This document shows positions 9,353-17,366 of a DNA stretch of 64,000 bases, in pieces. Each line of letters opens with the position of its first letter. The first letter of the stretch is position 1. A model generated the notes under the pieces. It saw nothing but the letters and a program-made list of their open reading frames with translations. It searched no databases and was not told where the DNA came from. Origin of the DNA: Candidatus Electrothrix aestuarii (lineage in GTDB: Bacteria; Desulfobacterota; Desulfobulbia; Desulfobulbales; Desulfobulbaceae); NCBI GenBank assembly GCA_032595685.2, contig CP159373.1, positions 517,001 to 581,000 of the forward strand. The letters run 5' to 3'. The position numbers and the translations under genes are program-made.

Positions 9353-10552
9353 TCAGGGTCGTTCATCCTCCCTGATCTTCACCTGCACCCAGGGCAGAGC
9401 CGAAACCTTGTGCCGCCGCAGCTCCTCCAGGGAATAGAAGGTGCCGCGCCAGTCAACCCCACCCCGGAGCAGGGTGAGCAACACAGCGCGCCATATAATA
9501 TAGAGCTTGATATAGGGGGTCACGGGAAACCAGTACAGGCAGCGGAGATCCATGTGAAAGAAGCGAAGCGACAGGAACAGGCCGAGCACATTGACCGCAA
9601 CGATGGCCCCGCAGAGAAGCCGGGGCGGGCCGTCAGCCAGCAGCAGGCCCCAGAGCGGGAGGATCTGGGTGGAGAAGACAGCCACAATCGTGGCAAGGAA
9701 GAAGGACAGGCGGTAGTCCAGCAGGGCATAGGTATTCTTTTCCAGGCCGCGCATCATCTGGCCCACAGTTTGGTACCAATCCACGCTGACAAAGTGGCCC
9801 CCGAGCAGGCAATCGCACCTGCCACCGCTGATCTTGACCATGCGCCCCAGCAGCACGTCATCCACCGGACAGAGGCGGATGGGATGATGCCCGCCAAAGC
9901 TGTGATAGAAACTCTTCCGTATCATGTTGAAGGCGCCTGCCCCGACATAGAAGCGGGGTCCAGGCTTGCTGACCAGCCAGGGCCTCAGCAGAGAGAAAAG
10001 ACTGGCAAGGCTGTCTGCAACCAGCAAGGGCAGCAGTGAGCCGGGCGCGCTCATGCGGAAAAAGAGACAGAGGTGATCCAGGGTTTGGGCCTGCATCCGT
10101 GCCACGGCCCTGCGGAGGGTATCCGGGGCAAAGTGAACATCGGCATCGGTAAAAAGGAGGTATTCGCCCTGGGCTTGGGCCGCCCCCAGGTGCAGGGCAT
10201 GATTCTTGCCCAGCCAACCCGCTGGCAGCTCTGTGATGTGGATCACCCGCAGGCGGTCATGCTGGCTTGCCATGCGGTCAAGGATCTGCGGCGTGGCATC
10301 AGTGGAACGATCATCAAGGACGATGATCTCCAGGTTGGGATAATCCAGGGCCAGGACCGAGGTCAAGGCCTGCTCTATCTCCTGCTCCTCATTGCAGGCC
10401 GGGATAATGACCGAGATTGAAGGCAGGGTATCTCCATCCAGAGGCGTAACATCCTCCAAGCGCACCATACGGCGATGGGCCAGATACATATTCCGCAGCA
10501 CAGCCAGGGCAATAACAAGGAGACAGAACAGAAACAGGGTTAACACGAACAT
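9353..10552 (-). CDS. Membrane-anchored family 2 glycosyltransferase
   Basis: The start at 10552 (MFVLTLFLF) has a strong GGGAGG three to four bases upstream and replaces a longer frame opening at 10651; the product is 399 residues. An N-terminal transmembrane helix is followed by a GT-A domain: SVIIPACNEE, LDDRSTDAT (DD at about 80-81) and LFTDADVHF (DAD at about 136-138). The C-terminal third has further hydrophobic helices (for example LSFFLATIVAVFSTQILPLW). It probably transfers a sugar from a nucleotide donor to a lipid or polysaccharide acceptor at the inner membrane. The arrangement resembles HpnB-like and other membrane GT2 enzymes, but the acceptor cannot be named. It lies downstream of argC and truA in the same orientation. 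Confidence 0.82.
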   Translation of the reverse strand: MFVLTLFLFCLLVIALAVLRNMYLAHRRMVRLEDVTPLDGDTLPSISVIIPACNEEQEIEQALTSVLALDYPNLEIIVLDDRSTDATPQILDRMASQHDRLRVIHITELPAGWLGKNHALHLGAAQAQGEYLLFTDADVHFAPDTLRRAVARMQAQTLDHLCLFFRMSAPGSLLPLLVADSLASLFSLLRPWLVSKPGPRFYVGAGAFNMIRKSFYHSFGGHHPIRLCPVDDVLLGRMVKISGGRCDCLLGGHFVSVDWYQTVGQMMRGLEKNTYALLDYRLSFFLATIVAVFSTQILPLWGLLLADGPPRLLCGAIVAVNVLGLFLSLRFFHMDLRCLYWFPVTPYIKLYIIWRAVLLTLLRGGVDWRGTFYSLEELRRHKVSALPWVQVKIREDERP

Positions 10553-10579
10553 GATTCCTCCCTTGGTTGAATATAGTTT

Positions 10580-10609
10580 GTAGGGGCCACGGCGCGCCGT
10601 GGCCCTAGG
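10580..10609. repeat. Palindromic element overlapping the truA stop codon (family A variant)
   Basis: A palindrome with arms built on GTAGGGGCCACGGCG and CGCCGTGGCCCTA. It fills most of the gap between truA and the glycosyltransferase start, and the truA stop codon (10605-10607) lies within its right end. Any hairpin would sit in the mRNA between the two genes. Confidence 0.75.
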
Positions 10610-11387
10610 CCATGACCTCCTCATAATGGACCTGCTCCAGAAAGAGACCACAGGCCGGGGCCGTGGGCCCTGCCTTTTTCCGATCCCCGGCCTTTACGAT
10701 ATCCCTGAATTGCTCGCTGCTCAGACGGCCCGAGCCGACCAGAAACAGGGTGCCAGCAAGATTGCGCACCATGTGGCGAAGGAAGCCGTCACCGGTAAAA
10801 CGGAAGGAGAAATGCTCCGGTCGGCCAGGATCAACAAGGCAATCAGCCCGGAACAGGGTTCGTACTGCCCCTCTTCCCTCGGTCCGGGTACGGTCCCGAG
10901 AACCTACAGCCTCAAAGGAGGCAAAGTCATGGGTACCCACCAGGTAATCTAAACTCGCCTGGAGGAGATCCGACTGAAAGGAGCATGGGTAATGGGTGCG
11001 GTAGAGGCGTTCTGCGGGGAGCTGGAGGGGCCCGGTAAAGAAATCGTAGCGGTAGGTCTTGCCCTTGGCAGAAAAGCGGGCATGGAAATCCGGGGCAGCC
11101 TCCTCGGCTGCAAGGATGCGGATATCCTTGGGCAGCATGGAGTTGAGGGCCTTGGCAAAGGCCGGAGCAGGCATGGTCACTCCGGTGCTGAAATGGGCCA
11201 CCATGCCCAGGGCATGCACCCCGGCATCGGTGCGCCCCGCCCCATGCACCGCAACCTGCGTCGTGGTGATGAGGCAGAGTTTTTCTTCCAGCGTGCCCTG
11301 AATACTCGGCCCGTTCTGCTGCCGTTGCCAACCGCAAAAGTTGGTGCCATCAAAGGCAATACAGAGGCGGATGGTACGTTGTGACAT
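10605..11387 (-). CDS. truA: tRNA pseudouridine(38-40) synthase TruA
   Basis: A 260-residue TruA that converts uridines 38-40 of the tRNA anticodon arm to pseudouridine. The N-terminus IRLCIAFDGTNFCGWQRQ and the catalytic motif GRTDAGVHALG (Asp54) are textbook, and the later HDFASFEAVG and FSFRFTGDGFLRHMVRN segments complete the family pattern. The gene starts four bases after the argC stop, so it is in an operon with argC. The last codons and stop are embedded in a palindromic repeat, suggesting the natural C-terminus may have been slightly altered by its arrival. Confidence 0.95.
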   Translation of the reverse strand: MSQRTIRLCIAFDGTNFCGWQRQQNGPSIQGTLEEKLCLITTTQVAVHGAGRTDAGVHALGMVAHFSTGVTMPAPAFAKALNSMLPKDIRILAAEEAAPDFHARFSAKGKTYRYDFFTGPLQLPAERLYRTHYPCSFQSDLLQASLDYLVGTHDFASFEAVGSRDRTRTEGRGAVRTLFRADCLVDPGRPEHFSFRFTGDGFLRHMVRNLAGTLFLVGSGRLSSEQFRDIVKAGDRKKAGPTAPACGLFLEQVHYEEVMA

Positions 11388-11391
11388 GAAC

Positions 11392-12432
11392 TTAGGGAAA
11401 GAAGGGCGCCCCCATCAGGGCACAGGTCTCGTCAAAGCCGTTCATCAGATTCATGTTCTGCACAGCCTGCCCCGAAGCCCCCTTGGCAACGTTATCAATG
11501 GCCGACATAACGATGATCCGCCCGGTGCGGCTATCCACCTTGATCCCTATATCGCAGCAGTTGCTGCCCCTGACATACTGGGTGGCCGGAAAGCTGCCCG
11601 CCGGACAGACCCGGACAAAGGGTTCGTCGGCATAGGTACTCTCGTAGAGTGCCTGAATCGCCTCCTCGCTGGTTCCCTCTTGTAATGGGGCGTACATGGT
11701 ACTGAGGATACCACGGGAGATAGGAAGGAGATGGGGGGTAAAGGAGATGGTCACCGGCTTGCCTGCCAGCACAGACAACTCCTGTTCGATCTCCGGGATA
11801 TGACGGTGCGCCCCCCCGACCTTATAGGCACGGAAACCGTCCGTGACCTCACAGAACAGGGTACCCACTGCCGCGCTACGCCCTGCCCCGGACGTTCCAG
11901 ACTTGGAGTCGATGATCAGGTGCGCCGGATCAATCAAGCCCTGGCGTAGCAAAGGCGCCAGCCCCAGGATGATGGAGGTGGGATAGCAGCCCGGATTGGC
12001 GGTCAGACGGGCATCCTTGACCTGATCCCGGTACAGTTCCGGCAGGCCGTACACCGCCTCACCAAGCAGTTCCGCACTGGAATGGGGCTGGTACCACTCC
12101 TCGTAGACCGCTGCGTCGCGAATACGGAAGTCTGCACTGAGGTCCACCACCTTCTTTCCTGCCTTCAACAGGACAGGCACCAGATCCATAGCTGTCTTAT
12201 GGGGCACCGCAGCAAAGAAGAAGTCTGCCCGCTCTGCCAGTTCTTCCGGCCCCAGGTTCTCACAGACCAGATCGACCCGCTTACGCAGGTTTGGGAAGAC
12301 CTCGGACAGGGGTTTGCCTGCATATTGACGGGAGGTGGCCACGGTGAGTTCGACCTCTGGGTGGGTGGAAAGAATGCGGGCCAGTTCAACCCCGGTATAG
12401 CCGGAGGCCCCAATGATTCCTACTTTGAGCAT
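11392..12432 (-). CDS. argC: N-acetyl-gamma-glutamyl-phosphate reductase
   Basis: ArgC reduces N-acetylglutamyl-5-phosphate to the semialdehyde with NADPH in arginine synthesis. The preferred start is [14 protein letters not shown] at 12432 (346 residues); an ATG five codons upstream (12447) is also possible. The nucleotide-binding GASGYTG is at the N-terminus. The active-site cysteine is in NPGCYPTS (about Cys149), and [10 protein letters not shown] and [14 protein letters not shown] are the expected later motifs. Length is normal for the family. It heads the argC-truA-glycosyltransferase gene string on the minus strand. Confidence 0.96.
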   Translation of the reverse strand: MLKVGIIGASGYTGVELARILSTHPEVELTVATSRQYAGKPLSEVFPNLRKRVDLVCENLGPEELAERADFFFAAVPHKTAMDLVPVLLKAGKKVVDLSADFRIRDAAVYEEWYQPHSSAELLGEAVYGLPELYRDQVKDARLTANPGCYPTSIILGLAPLLRQGLIDPAHLIIDSKSGTSGAGRSAAVGTLFCEVTDGFRAYKVGGAHRHIPEIEQELSVLAGKPVTISFTPHLLPISRGILSTMYAPLQEGTSEEAIQALYESTYADEPFVRVCPAGSFPATQYVRGSNCCDIGIKVDSRTGRIIVMSAIDNVAKGASGQAVQNMNLMNGFDETCALMGAPFFP

Positions 12433-12511
12433 GGTTTTTATCCTCAATCTTTATCCTCAATCTATAAGCTCTCGGCCCGAAGAAGACCTGAGATGGGAGT
12501 TAGTTAGACAT

Positions 12512-12550
12512 AAAAAAAGGGGAATAACGAATCGCTTCGTCATTCCCCTT
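12512..12550 (-). terminator. Rho-independent terminator of the rplM-rpsI operon
   Basis: On the minus strand AAGGGGAATGACGAA pairs with TTCGTTATTCCCCTT around a GCGA loop and is followed by seven U residues. It lies about 45 bases after the rpsI stop. Confidence 0.92.
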
Positions 12551-12595
12551 GGAAAACAATATGAACTGTGCTGAAGAACAGCCGGTTCCTTCTCC

Positions 12596-12988
12596 TTAAC
12601 GTTTGGAGAACTGGAAGCGGGCACGAGCACCGCGCAGACCGTATTTTTTACGCTCTTTAGTACGGGAGTCACGGGTCAGCAGGCCTGCTTTTTTCAGAGA
12701 ATCACGAAGCTCAGAATTCATTTCCTGCAAAGCTCGGGAGATTCCGTGAACCAAAGCATCAACCTGTGCAGACTTACCACCGCCTTTTACGGTAGCCATT
12801 ACATCAAACTGCTCAGCTGTCTCAGTTACTGCAAAGGGTTTTTCAACCTTCTGCTCAAAGAAGATATTACCGAAATAATTCTCTGCTGGTTGTTTATTAA
12901 CAACCACATTGCCGCTTCCCGGAGTAATCCAGACCCGAGCAATAGCGCTTTTTCTTTTTCCGGTTGCGTATGTCTGTTCCTGCGCCAT
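12596..12988 (-). CDS. rpsI: 30S ribosomal protein S9 (uS9)
   Basis: A 130-residue S9. The N-terminus YATGKRKSAIARVWITPGSG and the C-terminus KKYGLRGARARFQFSKR, whose basic tail reaches the ribosomal P site, are diagnostic. Length is normal. It follows rplM with an 11-base gap in the standard rplM-rpsI order and is closed by a strong terminator. Confidence 0.98.
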   Translation of the reverse strand: MAQEQTYATGKRKSAIARVWITPGSGNVVVNKQPAENYFGNIFFEQKVEKPFAVTETAEQFDVMATVKGGGKSAQVDALVHGISRALQEMNSELRDSLKKAGLLTRDSRTKERKKYGLRGARARFQFSKR

Positions 12989-12999
12989 GATAAGCTCCG

Positions 13000-13428
13000 T
13001 TATATATCGAGAAGTTCAGGCTGCTGGGCCGCATGAGGATGGTCAGCACCTGCATAAACTTTTAATTTCTTCAGCTGAGCCCGACCAAGTTTATTCTTGG
13101 GCAGCATACCTTTTACCGCCATCATGATCAGATCTTCTGGAGATTTCTCACGAACCTCTTTCGCAGTCTGTTCCTTGATCCCGCCCATGTATCCAGTATG
13201 GCGATAATACTTCTTATCATCCCATTTGGCACCGGTCAGATGCACACGGTCTGCATTAACAACAACGACAAAATCACCATTATCCTGAAAATTACAAAAG
13301 GTCGGCTTATGTTTGCCGCGCAGTCGACGGGCTATCTCTGTCGCGATACGGCCAAGGACCTTACCGTCGGCATTAACCACGAACCACTTGCGATCAATTT
13401 CGTCTACCGGCGTATAATATGTTTTCAT
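13000..13428 (-). CDS. rplM: 50S ribosomal protein L13 (uL13)
   Basis: A 142-residue L13 with the expected segments [44 protein letters not shown] and the conserved MLPKNKLGR. It is the first gene of the rplM-rpsI operon. A GGGGCG sequence just upstream of the ATG may serve as ribosome-binding site. The start lies only about 20 bases after the terminator-like hairpin that follows the upstream tRNA-Gly, so expression may depend on readthrough or on a promoter inside the tRNA region. Confidence 0.98.
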   Translation of the reverse strand: MKTYYTPVDEIDRKWFVVNADGKVLGRIATEIARRLRGKHKPTFCNFQDNGDFVVVVNADRVHLTGAKWDDKKYYRHTGYMGGIKEQTAKEVREKSPEDLIMMAVKGMLPKNKLGRAQLKKLKVYAGADHPHAAQQPELLDI

Positions 13429-13448
13429 GCATGCGCCCCAATGAGTAA

Positions 13449-13479
13449 TAAAAAAAGGTTCGAACAGGGTTCGAACCTT
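13449..13479 (-). terminator. Terminator between tRNA-Gly and rplM
   Basis: On the minus strand AAGGTTCGAAC pairs perfectly with GTTCGAACCTT around a short loop, followed by a run of U. It lies 13 bases after the 3' CCA of the tRNA and about 20 bases before rplM. It may be a tRNA terminator or an attenuator for the ribosomal-protein operon. Confidence 0.85.
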
Positions 13480-13492
13480 GAATTGTCTAAAA

Positions 13493-13567
<75 letters not shown>

Positions 13568-13592
13568 TCACTTGTGTTGTGAAACGAGCAGT

Positions 13593-13622
13593 TATTTACC
13601 ACGCAGCGACGTTGCCTGTCAA
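13593..13622 (-). promoter_or_regulatory. Putative sigma-70 promoter of tRNA-Gly
   Basis: On the minus strand a consensus TTGACA (13617-13622) is followed after 18 bases by TAAATA (13593-13598), 25 bases before the tRNA 5' end. The -35 is perfect; the -10 is weak. Confidence 0.55.
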
Positions 13623-13819
13623 TAAAAAAATTACAGATTAACATCTTTTTTCGTTTACGTCCTTCACGAAGCACAATACCCTCTACAATCAACATGCTGA
13701 GTTTTCAAAAAAAACACTTAACAGCCAGGAAATTCCCATTATTTTCTCTTCTCCTTTTCTTTCTCATGCCGTAATATTATAACGGGCTTAGATTGTTAGT
13801 TCTTAGAGAGGATTCTCGT

Positions 13820-14743
13820 ATGAAAAAAAAAATTCTGGTAGCGGTAGACGGATCAATATACAGCTCAAATAGCCTGGACTACCTGATACGTCTGTTTCGA
13901 CAGGATCAAAATTTCAACGCTGATCTGCTTGCTTTGGTCTCCAATTGCTGTGGAGACCAAAGCTGGATGGCGGACCTTGATGGTCAGCGCCCGGAAAGCA
14001 CGGCTGTACTCCAACGTAAAGCCAAGGCGAAAAAATATCTCAGGGACGCAAAGGATCGACTGGTCCGCAACGGTCTTCCTGAAGAAAATATAGCCACGTT
14101 TGTTCATGCATCAAATGAAGGCGTGACAAATGCCATTTATCATTTTGCTCAAGACAAAATGTATGACAGCCTGCTGGTCGGCAGAAGAGGCGTGGGGCGA
14201 GTTGGTGAAATGCTCTTAGGTAGCGTCTCTGCCGATTTGGTGCGAAAATGCCATGACATTCCTCTTTGGATTATAGATGGCAATGTCACCTCTAACCGTT
14301 TTCTTCTTGCTGTGCATACCAGCACGCATTCGCTCATGGCTGCGGATCATTTGGCTTTCATCCTGCGAGGCAACCCAAAGGTTGAATTCTACATCTACCA
14401 TTCCCTTGCGGCTTTTGGCACAATACCACCTGCTGAGGAAAAAGAGTTCCATGATCGCTGGGGAGCAAAGTGGTGCGAACAACACCTTGATATGGAGACA
14501 TGTCTCTACAGAGCCCATAGCCAGATCTTGATTGACAATGGTATCCCGGAAAAACAGATCGTGCAGATTCCTCCTCGCCGGGGAATCCACCCGAGCCATG
14601 ACCTGCTCCGCCAAGCCAAGAGAAGTAAATGCGGAACTATTGCTATCGGACGCAGGCCTCAAGTAGACAAAGGGCTTCTCGGTGGCGTTTCTGATCGAAT
14701 AACTAAAAACGCTCAGAACATGGCAATTTGGTTGATCGGCTAA
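13820..14743 (+). CDS. Universal stress protein with two Usp domains
   Basis: The start at 13820 (MKKKILVAVDGS) follows GAGAGGA at a good distance; a longer frame beginning at 13793 is unlikely. The 307-residue product has two tandem Usp folds. The first ends with the nucleotide-binding glycine pattern LVGRRGVGRVGEMLLGSVS (about residues 125-143). The second ends with IAIGRRPQVDKGLLGGVSD. Usp proteins bind ATP or act as stress modulators in the cytoplasm. It stands 34 bases upstream of the di-iron protein gene and probably shares its transcript, suggesting a common response to oxidative or redox stress. Confidence 0.85.
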   Translation: MKKKILVAVDGSIYSSNSLDYLIRLFRQDQNFNADLLALVSNCCGDQSWMADLDGQRPESTAVLQRKAKAKKYLRDAKDRLVRNGLPEENIATFVHASNEGVTNAIYHFAQDKMYDSLLVGRRGVGRVGEMLLGSVSADLVRKCHDIPLWIIDGNVTSNRFLLAVHTSTHSLMAADHLAFILRGNPKVEFYIYHSLAAFGTIPPAEEKEFHDRWGAKWCEQHLDMETCLYRAHSQILIDNGIPEKQIVQIPPRRGIHPSHDLLRQAKRSKCGTIAIGRRPQVDKGLLGGVSDRITKNAQNMAIWLIG

Positions 14744-14777
14744 TCCAAAGGCTAGCGCAACCCAAAAGAGGATGTTA

Positions 14778-15857
14778 ATGGAACCTGTTGAGTTAAAAAA
14801 AAATGTATGGTGGATCGCTAACCGCTCAGATTCCCTGCTTGAAGTAAATATATACCTCCTTTGTTATCAGCACGAAAAAGGACAGGCCAATATTATTATT
14901 GATCCCGGCCCTGGCGAACTCCTCACGACTTTGCAGAAGGCAGTGCGCCCTATCATTGGTGGCCTGGAAAATGTTCACGCTGTCCTCATTAATCATCAGG
15001 ACCCGGATGTTGCCCCTAACGCTGCTTTTCTGCAAAAGCTGAATCCACAATGTCTGGTGGTCGCCTCAGAAGATACCTGGCGCCTGATTCATTTTCTCGG
15101 ACTGAAGGCATCACGCTTTAAGGCTGTAGAGACCTATAGGAACAACCGCGCGCTTATGCCCGGAGGCAACAGGCTGGTCTTTGTCCCATCGCCCTTCTGT
15201 CATTTTCGCGGGGCCATGATGTACTATGATGTTGCCAGCAGAATTCTCTTTTCCGGTGATCTCTTCGGAGGCTTGTCCTACACCCATGACCTCTACGCCG
15301 ACGAAAGGTCATGGGAGGGCATCAAGACCTTTCACCAGCTCTATATGCCTTCCCGTGATGCGCTAAAACTGGCGGTTTCCCGGATCAGAAACCTTAACCC
15401 GCCCCCAGAAATGATCGCCCCACAGCATGGTTCTATTATTAAAGGAGACCTGATTCGCGACTTCACAGATCGCATGTATAATCTGGATGTAGGGCTGGAT
15501 CTGCTCATGGCTGGAGAAAAAGAAGAAAACTACCTTGGAGCAGTCAATGAAATTCTGACCGAGTTGGAAAAAGAGGATTCTTCAGAAGCGATTTCAAAAG
15601 GAATTGCCACACTGAACAAAGATCAATCCTTTACGAACATTCTGACTGTTGAGAAAAACAGGGTCACGTCCTTTAAGGTTGATCCGCCTATTGCGATCAA
15701 AAACCTCTTAACGCACCTTCGTGAAGGTGGGGGAACTGACTTGGAAAGCCTTGTCAAACTTGTCGCCCTGAAGACCCTGATTGGACGCAATATCCCCATA
15801 GGAGATATCCTGCCCCAGGCCGGAGACACCCAGGACCTGCCGGATTATTTCGAATAA
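14778..15857 (+). CDS. Oxygen-binding di-iron (flavodiiron-like) metallo-beta-lactamase-fold protein
   Basis: I choose ATG 14778, since AGAGG lies six bases upstream; ATG 14772 overlaps that site. The roughly 359-residue protein has a metallo-beta-lactamase fold of the flavodiiron type but no flavodoxin domain. Candidate iron ligands are NHQDPD (flavodiiron enzymes have HxExDH, so Glu is Asp and the last His is replaced), SPFCH, SGDLF and APQHG. This ligand set resembles oxygen-binding di-iron proteins, which bind O2 in sensing rather than reducing it. A C-terminal extension of about 110 residues has no recognised fold. The next gene, nine bases on, encodes a receiver-DUF4388 protein, so a sensory role is plausible. 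Oxygen binding here is inference. Confidence 0.72.
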   Translation: MEPVELKKNVWWIANRSDSLLEVNIYLLCYQHEKGQANIIIDPGPGELLTTLQKAVRPIIGGLENVHAVLINHQDPDVAPNAAFLQKLNPQCLVVASEDTWRLIHFLGLKASRFKAVETYRNNRALMPGGNRLVFVPSPFCHFRGAMMYYDVASRILFSGDLFGGLSYTHDLYADERSWEGIKTFHQLYMPSRDALKLAVSRIRNLNPPPEMIAPQHGSIIKGDLIRDFTDRMYNLDVGLDLLMAGEKEENYLGAVNEILTELEKEDSSEAISKGIATLNKDQSFTNILTVEKNRVTSFKVDPPIAIKNLLTHLREGGGTDLESLVKLVALKTLIGRNIPIGDILPQAGDTQDLPDYFE

Positions 15858-15866
15858 CAGGAACTC

Positions 15867-16565
15867 ATGAGCCGCAAAAACATCCTGATAGTAGACCGGG
15901 ACAAGGACTTCCTACTGGAATTACGGGACTCTTTTCTTCCCTTCAAAAACGTCTATCAACTCGCCTTTGTTTCCACTCTTTCTAAGGCTCAGGAAATCCT
16001 GCGTAAATTTACAGTCCACATGGTCATTGCCAATGTGCAACTTTCAGGAGAAAGCGGTCTGGAGCTCCTTCTCTCTGTCCGGCGCTGGCATGCAGAAACC
16101 CATATTGTCCTCTACAGCGAGGAGCTCAATGAAGAAATAAAACGATCTGCCTATCATAGCGGCGTCGCTGCTATCCTTCCTTACCCCTTTAAGTTTGAGG
16201 AACTCCTTAAAGTTCTGGCAAGTATCTTTGCCAAAGAATCCGGCAACACGACTATTCCAGATACAATTCCTTTGGCAGATCTGCTCCAACTCATAGGCAT
16301 GGGACACCATTCCACAGACATCGTTGTTATTAATGCCAAAAGAGAACGAGGAATCATTCGCATCCGGAAGGGAAATCTTCTTGAAGCCGAGGCTGCCGGT
16401 TTGCAAGGCGTGCAGGCTGTGACCGAAATGCTTTCCTGGGAGTCGCCGACCATCAAAACCTGTAAGGGAGGACATGGCGTCCCCTTATCAGCCCATCCCG
16501 TGCCTTTGCATGATGCTCTGATCCAGGCTGCTGCACGATTAGACGAGAAATCCCATAAAAATTAA
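15867..16565 (+). CDS. Receiver-like domain plus DUF4388 protein (phospho-Asp replaced)
   Basis: A 232-residue protein. Residues about 1-120 form a CheY-like receiver (NILIVDRDKDFLLELRDS, acidic pair present). The usual phosphorylation segment reads VIANVQLSGESGLELL: Asn stands where the phospho-accepting Asp is expected. The remainder (TIPLADLLQLIGMGHHSTDI, RGIIRIRKGNLLEAE) is a DUF4388 (PATAN) domain, common in gliding and chemotaxis regulators. The receiver is therefore probably a pseudo-receiver that works by binding and not by phosphorylation. It is tightly linked to the di-iron protein (nine-base gap) and the Usp gene, making a three-gene signalling unit. Confidence 0.75.
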   Translation: MSRKNILIVDRDKDFLLELRDSFLPFKNVYQLAFVSTLSKAQEILRKFTVHMVIANVQLSGESGLELLLSVRRWHAETHIVLYSEELNEEIKRSAYHSGVAAILPYPFKFEELLKVLASIFAKESGNTTIPDTIPLADLLQLIGMGHHSTDIVVINAKRERGIIRIRKGNLLEAEAAGLQGVQAVTEMLSWESPTIKTCKGGHGVPLSAHPVPLHDALIQAAARLDEKSHKN

Positions 16566-16682
16566 ACCACAAAGACACGAGAAGACACAAGGGAACCCGA
16601 TCATCTTTCAGTACCCAATATAACCAGTAGCACAAAGATACAAGCTGACAGGCTCCCTACGCATTTCACCCTTTATCTCGGG

Positions 16683-17033
16683 TTATTTTTGAGCAGAAGA
16701 CGTTGAATTGCCGCTTTCTTTTTCCATTTTGCCCGCTGCTTTCTTCTTCACAGCAGTTGCGGTGCCCGTAGCAGCAGGCGCCTCACTCACGGTGATATCA
16801 TTTTTTAAGCGGGCAACCGTCTTTTCACCAATTCCATACACATTACTCAGGTCTTCCACCTTGGCAAAAGAGCCCTTCTCACTCCTGTACTTGATGATAG
16901 ACTCTGCCTTAACTCGCCCAATACCCGGCAACGAGGTCAGCTCTTCTAAATTCGCTGTGTTAATATTGATGACAGCCGCTGCCGAAGCCGTCAGGAAAAA
17001 AACAAAGAACAGGGTAAGGTAGAATGATCTCAT
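16683..17033 (-). CDS. Secreted ComEA-like helix-hairpin-helix DNA-binding protein
   Basis: A 116-residue protein with a signal peptide (MRSFYLTLFFVFFLTASAAA) followed by a ComEA-type double helix-hairpin-helix: ININTANLEELTSLPGIG and GIGEKTVARLKNDI. The C-terminal 35 residues are Ala/Lys/Ser-rich and probably disordered. Such proteins bind DNA without sequence preference, for example during DNA uptake through type IV pili. No other competence gene is next to it. It is convergent with the receiver-DUF4388 gene. Size and fold suit a small periplasmic DNA receptor; the uptake role is inferred. Confidence 0.8.
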   Translation of the reverse strand: MRSFYLTLFFVFFLTASAAAVININTANLEELTSLPGIGRVKAESIIKYRSEKGSFAKVEDLSNVYGIGEKTVARLKNDITVSEAPAATGTATAVKKKAAGKMEKESGNSTSSAQK

Positions 17034-17366
17034 AATTCCCTCCTTCTCAAGTTTTTAATCTATCACCTACTCACGCAGGTATTCTTATCTGAGCTTCGAA
17101 GCTCACCAACTATAGGCCTGTTCATCGTCGCAAGTCAATAAAAAAATACTGCCTTTACAACTCGTTATCCAGTAAACACTTATTTTCATTGTCGCACAAC
17201 AAAATTTCTTTTTTACACTTTCAACTTTTTTTTCCAGAAGATACCCTGTACAGTTTACAAGATCATTACGCGGTTCCCTTGCACCGCAGAGTTAACAGCA
17301 TAAGTATCTTTATATCTTCCAAAGAAGATTCTTTTCAATCCTATAGCATCGACACAAATACCTCCC
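17034..17366. other. Intergenic region without a supported gene
   Basis: About 330 AT-rich bases between the divergent comEA-like gene and the Sat-CysC gene. It should contain both promoters, but I could not assign a convincing -35/-10 pair. No repeat or RNA motif is evident. Confidence 0.5.
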
